From positions 198,287 through 262,286 of the forward strand of contig NW_013657664.1 of NCBI RefSeq assembly GCF_000142905.1: 64,000 bases of DNA, in the 5' to 3' direction. Positions 30,160 to 39,625 of the stretch are shown piece by piece. This DNA comes from Thecamonas trahens ATCC 50062. Lineage: Eukaryota > Apusozoa > Apusomonadida > Apusomonadidae. The notes beneath the pieces are model-generated. The model did no database searches and was not told the DNA's origin. It worked only from the letters and a program-made list of their open reading frames with translations. Both the position numbers and the translations under genes were made by a program. The first letter of the stretch is position 1. Every line of letters starts with the position of its first letter.

Positions 30160-30421
30160 AGTCTCCCCTGAAGACAAAGGTAAAGTCAGGTGCTTATCAC
30201 AATCCACAGTCCCGGCTTCAGGCCACAGCCACAGAGAGCCGCTCGGCTGTCTGCCCATCGCCGTTCCCTGTGGCGACTCACCCGCCTCACCAAAGCCACT
30301 GCTACTGCCACTACACCTACGCCTACGCCTACGCCTGCACCTCAGCCACTTCACCCCACCCCACCCCACCCCCCACCCACCACCACCACCACCACCTCTC
30401 CTCTCCACCCCACTCCTCCCC

Positions 30422-33400
30422 ATGGTCCTCACTGCAGCCTTTGAGGGCCTACACCCCGCTGACGTGGCTGACTCCCGCGCCCGCTTTGGAAGCAATGCCC
30501 TCCCGCCGCCGGCCACAGAGACCTTTATGGACAAGCTGAAGGGTAAGTGGTGGATGGCGTGCATGCTGCACTGCTTTCATGACTCTGTCATCTCCCTTCC
30601 CCTCCCCCTCCCCTCGGTCCTCCCACTCACCTCGCACTCATCGCATGGACAGACAACTTTGACGACCCGCTCATCCGGATTCTCTGCTTGGCTCTGCTGG
30701 TGACGATGGGGCTGGCGGTGCTCGGCTACGCCGACTTTGTCGAGGGCGTCGGCATCGCTGCTGCCGTCTTTGTTGCCACCTTTGTTGCCACCTACTCTGA
30801 GTATCGCAACGAGGCCTCGTTCCAAGCGCTGCAGGCCCAGGCGTCGCGCATCACGGTCTCGGCCTTTCGCGCAGGTGCAGGCCTCGCTGTCATCCCCATC
30901 GACGACGTGGTGGTCGGCGACTACGTGCTGCTGCAGGCCGGCGATGCTGCGCCTGCCGATGGCGTTCTTGTCTCGGGCTCGCTCCATGTCTCACAGCAGT
31001 CGCTCACCGGCGAGCCCGGTACCATGCACAAGGTCGCACCGCTGTCAGACCACGCTCTCGGGAACGGTGCGCTCTCGCTGGCTCATCCGTCGTGTGTCTT
31101 CCGCGGCTCACTAGTGACCGAGGGCGAAGCTGTTCTTCACGTTCGCGCCGTTGGTGTGGCCACTGTTTACGGGAAGGCTGCCGCCGACATGGGCGCCGAC
31201 TCTGGCCGTCTCGCCCCGCTGCAGGTCAAGCTCGGCCACCTTGCCGACATCATTGCCCGCCTCGGCTACATTGGCGCTGCCGCTATCGCCGTCTCGTTCC
31301 TCTTTAAGCAAGTCATTATGGACAACGGATACTCACTGGCCGGCGCCATGGCCTACCTCAGCACCTGGTCGGTTGCGCTCCACGACATTGTCACCTCGCT
31401 CATCTTGGCCATCATCGTGGTAGTTGTTGCTGTTCCCGAGGGTCTGCCCATGATGATTGCCATCGTCCTCTCGCTCAACATGCGCAAGCTTCTTGCCCGC
31501 AATGTCCTTGTTCGCAGGCTCATCGGCATCGAGACCGCAGGCTGCATGGACCTGCTCCTCGTCGACAAGACCGGGACCCTCACCCACGGCACCTTTGTCC
31601 CGTGCGTTTTGCACGCACCCGACGGCGAGCCCTATCCCTCGTATGCCGCCCTCCCGCCCCATCTTGCCCGCCTCACCGCCTTTACCATCCTGCACTCGAC
31701 CTCGGCAGTGGTCTCCTCCTCGGCAGGCTCGCCTGTTCCGGTCATTGCCGGCGGAAATCCGACCGATCGCGCCCTGCTGCGCTTCTTGCCGGACTCGCTG
31801 CTGACTCAGGCCGCTCGTCGCGACGAGGGTGCCCGAGTCATTGACCAAGTCCTTTTTCGTCGTTGCACAAGTTTTCGGCGATCCAGCTTGCGGTCTCTGC
31901 CGATGACCGCGCCCTCTTCCGTGGTGTGGCCGGGAGCAGTGCTGGCGGCGGCACTCCATCGCGCACCAGCTTGTCGTCCGAGTCGATTACGCTCATCAAG
32001 GGCGCGTCTGAAGTCATCGTCCTGTCCTGCACCCATTGCTACACGCGCGCTGGAGACGTCGTTCCTTTTGATGCTGAGCGCCGCGCTCGCCTCCTGGACG
32101 CTGTCACTGCCGCCGCTGCCGACGGCACTCGGTTTCTGGCGCTGGCTGCCACGTCGGCGGCTGTCAAGCCGCACTTTTACACCTCGTCCCCCGGCAGCTC
32201 TGACGACAATGGTACCAGCGACACTCCGCGCTATGCTGTTCCATCCGGGTGTATCCTAGTTGGCGTCGTTGGCATGACCGATACCCTTCGCCCCGAAGCA
32301 CCGCGAGCAGTCGCGCTCGCCCAACGCGCCGGTATCCAGGTCGTCATGATCACCGGCGACCGGCTAGAGACTGCTGCCGCGGTTGCGACCAAGGCCGGCC
32401 TCCTCGACGCCAACGCCATGCCGGAGCAGCCGCTCAAAGCCCACGCTTTTGATCCGGCTTACTCGACTAGCCCGCTGCTCACGTCTGCGCAGTTGGCGCA
32501 ACTCTCGGACGCTGAGCTCACCGAGCGGCTGCCGCACCTCCGCGTCGTGGCGCGGGCGCTGCCGTCGGACAAGTCGCGTCTTGTGCGTGTTGCACAGGCG
32601 TCGCGGAGGCCTCGCCTGGTGGGGCACGCGGAGCCAGTGCCACAGCCGCGGGGACTCCGAGCCTGGCTCGCGGCGCTGCTGTTTGGTCAGGCGCCGGTGC
32701 GGCCGTCGTCGCGCGGCATCGACGCGCTGGAAGCTGGACTGACCAGCCCCGGTGTCTTGCAGTCGCGGAGCTCGTCAGTCCGAGTCGTCGGCATGTCTGG
32801 CGACGGCATTAATGACACTGCTGCGCTCAAGCTCGCCGACGTGTCGTTTGCCATGGGCTCCGGCTCGGAAATCGCCAAGGAGGCATCGGACGTTGTCATT
32901 CTCGACAACAACATCCAATCGATCCTCAACGCCACCCTCTACGGGCGTACCATCTACACCTCGATCCTCAAGTTTATCGTCTTTCAGTCCACCGTCAACG
33001 TGGCCTCGACCGTCATCGTCTTCCTCGGCCCGTTCTGTGGCTTTGACTTTCCGCTCACCCTCATCCAGCTCCTCTGGGTCAACATGGTCATGGACACCCT
33101 GGCAGCGCTGGCCTTTGGCGGCGAGCCTGCGCTCGAAGCGTACATGGACGACGCGCCAATTTCGCGGTCGGCGCCGATTGTCACTGTTGACATGGCGGCG
33201 TCGTTCCTGGTCAACGGCGCCTTTATTGCTCTTGCCGCCATTGCCTTTCTGGTCTGGGACCCAATTGTCGAGCTGTTCTCCCGGCGGCCGCCGTCTGGGG
33301 CGTACAGCTCAGCCGGCGGTGGTGACGCGGCCACCGCCAAGGTGGAGACGCCATCGGAGCTCGACGCCAAGGGCGGCCCGGTCTTTCTCACCGCCTTTTT

Positions 33401-33677
33401 CTCGTTCTTTATCTTTGTCTGCACCCTCAATGCTTTCAACGTCCGCGTCCCGCACATCCGGCTCCTCGAAGCGCTCGGCGACAACAGGGGCTTTCTCGTC
33501 GTCATTCCGCTCATCTTTGTCGTCCAGGTCTCATTTACGCTCTTCTTTGGCTCCCTCCTCCGTGTCGTCCCGCTCACTCTAGACGAGTGGGCCTGGGTCT
33601 TTGGCCTTGCCACGCTCATCATCCCATTCGACATGGCCCGCAAGGCGCTTCGCGGCCAGGCCGGGCTCAAGGGTTGA
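30422..33677 (+). CDS. P-type Ca2+-ATPase, plasma-membrane (PMCA/type IIB) like (one-base frameshift)
   Basis: An ATP-driven cation pump, most like type IIB Ca2+-ATPases. Exons 30422-30542 and 30653-33677; the 110-nt intron (GTAAGT...ACAG) joins DKLK to DNFDDPLIRILCLAL, a PMCA-type first-helix region (D.lIrIL ... VEG.gIa.AV). Motifs: SLTGEPG (actuator), VVAVPEGLPMMIAIVLSLNM, the phosphorylation site LLLVDKTGTLTHG, MTDTLRPEAPRA, MSGDGINDTAALKLADVSFA and QLLWVNMVMDTLAALAFG. No extended C-terminal calmodulin-binding tail is seen. Near 31851 the frame changes; adding one C to GTCC restores DQVPFSSLHKFSAIQLA, the conserved PF.S..K.. box, giving 1048 aa. The last 11 bp overlap the end of the convergent carrier gene. 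Confidence 0.9.
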
Positions 33678-35144
33678 TCTTGCGGAGCGCCTTCATCGTC
33701 ACCTCGTAGGCCAGGAAGAGCGCGCCATCGGCCGGGAACGCCCGCATCAAGCACGGCAGGTAGCCCTTGTAAAACCCGCGCAGGCCCTCGCTCTTCCACA
33801 CCTGCTTGATGATCGGGAGCGGGCCCTTGTACACCTCGGCCGTCTGCAGCCGCGCCGAGAGCAGGTCGAGCGGGAAGAAGGTTCCGTAGGCTGCGAGCGT
33901 CCAAGTCCTGCACTGTGAGTCTATCGTCATATCTCTCTGCTCCTCCTCCTTTGTCCCCCCTCACGCAAACTGTGCCAAACGCCCTCAACGTACCCACAAC
34001 TCCGGCCAGGCCACCTGCAGCGATCGAGACCAGCGGCGATGGGTTCTTCTCCTCGCCCTTCTTGGAAAACTTGCGGCGGAAGTAACCATACGAGCCGTAC
34101 CACAGACCAACGGCAGGCATGTAGCCGGCGAGGACAAGTGGGAAGCCAACGTAGAGCGAGCGGATGCCACCCTCCTTGACAACCTGGCGGGCGCAGTCGA
34201 TCATGCCCTTGTAGCGGAGCTTGCCAACGTCGCCCTTGGCGTTGTCCTGGATCATCAGCCGCTTCTTGACCAGCTCGGTGGGAACGTAGACAAACGACTG
34301 AACAAAGCCAGAGAAGACACCGATGTAGAAGAGGCCAGGGACCGTCAGCTGCGTCTCGCCGGCCTCGCCGCCGGTCTTGGGCTCGATGGCCGACGGCACA
34401 TACTCCTTCAGCAGGTACTCACCGAGCCCCCACCCTCCAAACGAGCATGCGTAGATGAACGGCGTGCCCGAGAGCGGCGACCGCACCCCCTTGTACAGCG
34501 CCATCACACCTTCGTTCCGCACCGTCTTGATCAGACAGTCCAGTGGGCCCTTGTACTTGCGCGCGCCCGCTGCCCCATCGACCTGCAGCCGCACCTTGAG
34601 CGTATCAAACGGATGGCCCACCATAACCACTACCCTTCCCATCGCCCGCCCCAGTCACCGGCAGTACCCACCGCCCCTCATCACACCGTAAGTCGCCTGA
34701 ACCACCACCACCGCCTCCCTCCTCCCCACCCACTTGCCCCTACACCACCACCCACTCACCCCCTCCCCCTCCCTCCCTCCCACAGGTCCACCGGCAGCAC
34801 ACCACCTACCCGCCAGGCCCGAGTTGGTCCCCGCAATGAACTGGTACATCAGCGGATCCTGTAACACCCCCCCCCACACACACCAGGTCCCATACCCAGT
34901 CCCACGCCCAGTCCCATGCCCAGCTGTGAGTCTCCACCCCACCCCCACCCACCCCCCACCCACCCACCCACCCCTACACACACACACACTCACACACACA
35001 ACCACAACCACAACCACACACCACTGCACATACATCTCCAGTGTGGGTGTCGTTACTCTCTGCAGCAGGCGTCGGCACAGGCTCTTCCGAGCCGGCAGAC
35101 GCAGCCACAAATCGCGGGAACGGGCTGGTCGGTGCCGTCGCCAT
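33667..35144 (-). CDS. Mitochondrial carrier family (SLC25) protein
   Basis: A six-helix inner-membrane metabolite carrier. Four exons fit with matching phases: 35144-35034, 34858-34806, 34634-33994 and 33890-33667; introns of 175, 171 and 103 nt; 342 aa. The three repeat signatures appear across the joins: GHPFDTLKVRLQV, VPTELVKKRLMIQ (the usual P.[DE]..[KR] pattern) and FPLDLLSARLQT. Glycine-rich helix starts are FIAGTNSGLAG and IAAGGLAGVV. The last acceptor (CGCAG before CCTACGG) was chosen because it gives AGVVAYGTFFPLD with the normal spacing. The carnitine/acylcarnitine-ornithine branch is possible, but the substrate cannot be assigned. The N-terminal 40 residues are an unusual Ser/Thr/Pro-rich extension. 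Confidence 0.88.
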
Positions 35145-35275
35145 GAGTGATGCGCGAGAGTGGAGTGTGTGATGTGGTGTCCTCGCTCGTCCCACGCCTC
35201 CCATGGCCAACAAAGAGCCGCTCACTCGGGTCCCCTCACATACATTTGCCGACACAATGCAGTTTTTTGTCGGGA

Positions 35276-37966
35276 TCACAGCGGCCAGGTTCGCGGGAGG
35301 CCCAGCCACGGTGCAATGGTCATCCAGGTCTTGGCAACGCCGACAGGGAGCCAGGCGTGCCATGGATCGATGCGCAGGGCCAGCGCAAGCAGCTCGCTGG
35401 CAGTGTGTGGAGACGACGACGCGAGGTTCGGGTGCCCGGCAACAAGGCGCGCGGCAGCAAAGGCGGCGTAAGCGATGGGCCCGGCCTCCTGCTGCGGCAG
35501 CTGCTCGTCGTCCGACGTCGGCGCTTGCGCCGCGATGAGGTAACAGCGCAGGGCACCCTGAAGGTCGCCCTGAGCTTCGGCGGCCAAGCCGAGTTCAAGC
35601 CCCGCGTACGGGTCCGGTGACGACCAGTCAGCAAGGATGTGGACAAAGCGGGCACGGAGCCGGGCCAGCGCCGGATCGGACCCGTCGCGAGTGCGGAAGA
35701 GGTCATCGATGACCACAAGTGCGTTGCGGGCGGCGACGCGCGAGCCAGACCATGCTGCTATGCTGTAGAGCGTGAGGGCAGCATCGGACGCTCCAGCTCG
35801 TGCCGCAAACCATGCCAGACCCAGTGCCTGAACATGGTTGGGTGCACGACCGGCGGCCGCCACAAGCAGCGACCGCGCGGAGTACTCCATGGATTCGAGT
35901 TGCTGGCGCGGTAGCGGGGGAGCATGCGGCGGCGGCGTGACCACTGTCCGTTCGATGAGTTGGTATCCGCGGCCAGCCTGTCCGACCGGCGAGCCGGCGT
36001 CGACGAGCGTGTCGAGCAGCGAACTGTAGCTCGGTATCACGCTGGCGTCGAGTGTGGCGCCGCGGGCGCCTGCTGCATCACGGAGTGCGAGCCAGGCTGT
36101 GGCAAGCAGCTCGTCGCCATCGATGGGTGTGGCATGCGTGTCCCGCGCGTTGACCGCCAGCAGCTTGGCCGCCTCAACAATCTGGCCGACCTCGCACAGC
36201 GCAGTTGCCCAGTGCAGTCGCACGTACCACGCGCCAGCATCGCCTGCCGCCGACGCACCGCCGTTGATGGTAGCAAGTTCGCTGAGCGCCTTTTGGTAGT
36301 GTACCAGGCTCCGTGGCAGCGATTTGGTCTCGCCCAGGCCATGCTGGGCCATGACGCCCTGGAACATGGCCGCAATGGCGGCAACCCGACGCGGCGCGGC
36401 GGCCCGCTGCATCTCGCGCCCAAAGATCGACTGCGCATGCGCATGGTCACCATGGACCAGTGACGAGAGAGCAGTGGCAACTCTTGCACGCGCGGAAGCC
36501 ATGTCAGCCGACTCTCCCGGAAGAAGCTGCCTGACCCAGCTCTGAACCTCAGTCTCAAAGAACCGCGGCAGCGGGAGGTCAGCGTCGTCGCCTACCGGCA
36601 CCAGCGGGCGGGCGAGGAGGGCTGCTTCCGTGGCAATAGCCGGGACCATGGCGAGCGACGGTGGCGCGCTCCACGCTGCCGTCGCTGCGAGACCTTCATC
36701 GGCCAGCGCACGCCACGCCTCGACCGGACGGTCCCGGCCACCGTCGACGGACGCGACCGCGCCCTGCGGCAGCCCTAGCATCGTCGCGAGATCAAAGTAG
36801 GCTTGCGCTGACACGTTGCGTCCACCTGCAGCATGGTGCGCGCCGAGGAGCAGCGCTGCGCGAGCATCGTTCAGCTCGCTGACGGCTGTCTCCAGCAGCT
36901 TAAAGGCAGCGCTGGGCTGAGTCGGCATGCAAAGGCCCCACATTGCCTGCCACGCTTGTGTCAGCAGCGCGTCAGCTGCGCCCATCTGCATGTCGAGGGC
37001 CAGGCTGGCGCAAATCCTAGACGCCGGCACATGGCGGAGCGCGGTGAGCATCGGATGTGGAACGAGTGAGGACTGCGGGTCGCCGTCGAGGGCAATGCGC
37101 GCATAGTCGGAGCGCGCATACGCCAGCGCCCAGTGTTCAGACGCGCTGCTGGCTTCACCCTCACCCCGGCTCGCCTGCCAGCTGACAACCTTGGCGTCAC
37201 GGCGGGAAGACGCAGCGTCAAAGACCTGGACAAAGATCGGTGAGAGAACAAGTTCGTTGTTTTTGTGGGCAAGCGCGGCAATTTGCGGAGCAGGAAGTGG
37301 CACATCGCGGACGACAACGCCCTCGACTGCACCGGCAAAGCCGCTCTTGGACCAGGGATCGCACCCGATGAACCAGTCGCCGGTGTTGGTGACGAACGAG
37401 TGCTGCGGTGCGAGCGGCTGGGCCGGCCACGACGCCGAGAACGCTAGCGAGCCGTTGATGTAAACCCGGGCTGTGTCCGCTTGGGCGCCATACTCGACGA
37501 CGAGGGCGAGCGCGTGCCAGGCGCCGGGCAGAAGGGTGACAGTCGCCGGCGAGTCGACAACAGCGGCCTGATCAAAGACCCATGATCCGCGCGCGGCCAC
37601 CCGCAAGCCGGCTCTGGGCGCCGGGTGGAGCCACAGCGCCGGAATGGCCGATGACGAGTTGGATGGCTTGCGGATGATAGACCGGTACGGAGCGTGACCG
37701 GGAGGTGAGGGTGAGCTCGGTGGCGGTGGCGGCGCGACAAAGATCCACATGGCCACAGTAGCGCCAGCGTGCTGACGAGCTGAGCCACGGCCGTTCCCCT
37801 TCCCTACATCAGCATGCAGTGGTGGCAATGGTGGCCGGCGGACCCTTGCGTATGCCTTGCTATCCAGAGCGAGACCACAGGCAGGCAGTCCAGAGCAAGC
37901 CAGGCACACCACCATCAAGACCACCACTGCCAGCCCTGCCCGAGTCCAACTCCTTTGCGACGGCAT
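35276..37966 (-). CDS. Secreted/ER protein with LamG-like and Sel1-like repeats
   Basis: An 896-aa single-exon protein. A signal peptide is clear (RAGLAVVVLMVVCLACSGLP), favouring the ATG at 37966. Next is a concanavalin/LamG-like domain at about residues 60-220 (GATVAMWIFVAP, GAWHALALVVEYG, DTARVYINGSLAFS, NTGDWFIGCDPW). The rest is alpha-helical, with Sel1-like/TPR repeats such as ARAALLLGAHHAAGG followed by AQAYFDLATMLGLPQ, and LVHYQKALSELATIN. SEL1L/Hrd3 proteins use Sel1 repeats in the ER lumen for substrate recognition in ER-associated degradation, so a related role is possible. No C-terminal transmembrane segment is evident. The whole-protein architecture is not one I can name. Confidence 0.7.
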   Translation of the reverse strand: MPSQRSWTRAGLAVVVLMVVCLACSGLPACGLALDSKAYARVRRPPLPPLHADVGKGNGRGSARQHAGATVAMWIFVAPPPPPSSPSPPGHAPYRSIIRKPSNSSSAIPALWLHPAPRAGLRVAARGSWVFDQAAVVDSPATVTLLPGAWHALALVVEYGAQADTARVYINGSLAFSASWPAQPLAPQHSFVTNTGDWFIGCDPWSKSGFAGAVEGVVVRDVPLPAPQIAALAHKNNELVLSPIFVQVFDAASSRRDAKVVSWQASRGEGEASSASEHWALAYARSDYARIALDGDPQSSLVPHPMLTALRHVPASRICASLALDMQMGAADALLTQAWQAMWGLCMPTQPSAAFKLLETAVSELNDARAALLLGAHHAAGGRNVSAQAYFDLATMLGLPQGAVASVDGGRDRPVEAWRALADEGLAATAAWSAPPSLAMVPAIATEAALLARPLVPVGDDADLPLPRFFETEVQSWVRQLLPGESADMASARARVATALSSLVHGDHAHAQSIFGREMQRAAAPRRVAAIAAMFQGVMAQHGLGETKSLPRSLVHYQKALSELATINGGASAAGDAGAWYVRLHWATALCEVGQIVEAAKLLAVNARDTHATPIDGDELLATAWLALRDAAGARGATLDASVIPSYSSLLDTLVDAGSPVGQAGRGYQLIERTVVTPPPHAPPLPRQQLESMEYSARSLLVAAAGRAPNHVQALGLAWFAARAGASDAALTLYSIAAWSGSRVAARNALVVIDDLFRTRDGSDPALARLRARFVHILADWSSPDPYAGLELGLAAEAQGDLQGALRCYLIAAQAPTSDDEQLPQQEAGPIAYAAFAAARLVAGHPNLASSSPHTASELLALALRIDPWHAWLPVGVAKTWMTIAPWLGLPRTWPL

Positions 37967-38569
37967 AAGCAGACAGAGCCAATGAGTATTCCCTCCAGCC
38001 GACACCTTGTTATGAGTGAGGTGAGGCAGTGAGCAGGAGAGTGTGAGGTTGGTGTCGAGGGTGTGCGCCATGGCTTCATGAACAGCTGCTGACCTCGGGA
38101 GCTCTGCTACCTCTGACAGGCACTCGACCTGCTGCTTGTGGCCAAGTCGGCCATCGGAATGGTGCCCCGTGCCCACGGTATCGCACGGGTCAAGCGATGG
38201 CTCGGCGGGGTGTTAAGCGGCATGTCATCATCTAGCACAATGTTGATACCCACATAGTTGATCACATCGCCTCTGCCATCTATGCCGTCGTCAGACCATG
38301 TGTCACGCCACTCGCCAAGCCGTCATCGCACCGGCAAGATCCCGAACTCCGGCCTGGCCAGCCACAACTACAACCAAGGCGAGATCGCACTCCTGGAACC
38401 CGCCCATCCCCCCCTCTGCATCGAAACCCTCACGTCGGCAAAGCCACGATCCCCCCTCCTCCACCCCACCCCATCAGCCGTCCCCTCTTCCCGGACTCGG
38501 CCACCATCCATCCTCTGCGACCACCGGGCCCATCACCTCTCCCTCACCCCACCCCAGCCTACCGTTGCC
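37967..38569. other. Divergent intergenic region
   Basis: About 600 bp between the LamG/Sel1 gene and the aminopropyltransferase gene. Both neighbouring frames remain open for some distance into it (minus strand to 38176, plus strand from 38258), but composition shifts to C-rich and low complexity. Nothing specific was identified. Confidence 0.5.
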
Positions 38570-39601
38570 ATGTACAAGTCTGGCCTATCGTTTGTGGAGG
38601 TGTACTCCGAGCTCGAGCACTCTGTCCTTGCGCTCGATGCGGTGGTGCTCTCTAAGACCACGGCTTTCCAGCAGCTGGACATTGTCGACTCGTCGCTCTA
38701 CGGCCGCTCGCTGGTGCTGGACGGCTCGTGGCAGTCGTCGAGCCGCGATGAGGCGCACTACCACGAGGCGCTGGTTCATCCGGCCTTTCTGGCCTATGCT
38801 GCCGCCCATGGAGCCGCTGGTCCGTCGACCGTCCTCATTCTCGGCGGCGGCGAGGGCGCCACCGCCCGCGAGGCCCTCCGCTGGCCGTCGGTGACCAAGG
38901 TAGTCATGGTGGACATCGACGGCGAGGTGGTTGAGGCGTGCAAGGAGCACATGCCCGAGTTCTCAGCCGGCGCCTTTGACGATCCCAAGGTCGAGCTGGT
39001 CATCGGCGATGCGCTCAAGTACCTGGCCGACGCTGGCGCCGATGCCAACGGCCCGCGCTTCGACGTGGTCATCTCGGACTTGTCGGATCCGATCGACGAC
39101 GGCCCGTCACAGGCTCTGTTCACCCGCGAGGTCTTTGCTTCTGTCCGCGGCGTCCTCTCGCCCGAGGGTGTGTACGTCCTCCAGGCCGGCCAGGTCTCGC
39201 CGTTCCTCGAAATGCATGTCCACACGTACTCGACCATGAAGGCGGTCTACCCGCACGTTCTGGGCTACTCGACGGATGTGGCCTCGTTCCGCTCGCACTG
39301 GGGCTTTATGCTCGGCGCGTTTTCCGACGCGTACGCGCCGCAGGCAACGTGCCTCGGCCGCCCGGCGCCGTTTTCGCCGCTCTTTGCCGCGTCGGCCATC
39401 GACACCCTCCTCGCCGGTGCCGACCTCACCGACTCGCTACAGCTTCTCGACGGCGAGGGCATGCTGAGCATGGTGACCCACCCCAAGTGGCTCCGTACCG
39501 CCTACGCACGCGCCACCAAGGTGTTCTCGTCGAGCGATGCCGAGCTTGCGTCGTACACGACCACGCTCGACGACGAGAACGAGCCTGCCGCCGCGCAGTG
39601 A
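38570..39601 (+). CDS. Aminopropyltransferase, thermospermine-synthase (ACL5)-like
   Basis: A 343-aa enzyme of the spermidine/spermine synthase family that transfers an aminopropyl group from decarboxylated SAM to a polyamine. The domains are an N-terminal beta region (FQQLDIVDSSLYGRSLVLDG, with SSSRDEAHYHEALVHPAF), the SAM-binding motif VLILGGGEGATAREALRW, the acidic pair VVMVDIDGEVVEACKEHMPE, and VVISDLSDPIDDGPSQALFT in the position of the family DxxDP motif. The DLSDP form, YVLQAGQVSPF and the RSHWGFMLG segment resemble plant and algal thermospermine synthase ACL5 more than spermidine synthases (DSSDP). The start was set at 38570 (MYKSGLSFVEVYSELEHSVL); the upstream open frame is low complexity. 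The stop is 24 bp from that of PDK1. Confidence 0.85.
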   Translation: MYKSGLSFVEVYSELEHSVLALDAVVLSKTTAFQQLDIVDSSLYGRSLVLDGSWQSSSRDEAHYHEALVHPAFLAYAAAHGAAGPSTVLILGGGEGATAREALRWPSVTKVVMVDIDGEVVEACKEHMPEFSAGAFDDPKVELVIGDALKYLADAGADANGPRFDVVISDLSDPIDDGPSQALFTREVFASVRGVLSPEGVYVLQAGQVSPFLEMHVHTYSTMKAVYPHVLGYSTDVASFRSHWGFMLGAFSDAYAPQATCLGRPAPFSPLFAASAIDTLLAGADLTDSLQLLDGEGMLSMVTHPKWLRTAYARATKVFSSSDAELASYTTTLDDENEPAAAQ

Positions 39602-39625
39602 AGCCGCCGCGCACTTCGGTCTCAG

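Noticed and set aside
2440-31870. Programmed ribosomal frameshifting as an explanation of the broken frames
   Set aside because: The sites share no slippery heptamer or stop-codon context and need corrections of both signs; most are at homopolymers, as expected from sequencing error.
33890-33994. Frameshift in the mitochondrial carrier at its last intron
   Set aside because: A different acceptor (CGCAG before CCTACGG) restores both frame and the normal helix spacing without any base change.
34859-34923. Extra small exon encoding LGMGLGVGLGMGPG in the mitochondrial carrier
   Set aside because: It would need a 23-nt intron. Skipping it leaves the phases matched (GAT to GAT) with a normal 175-nt intron.
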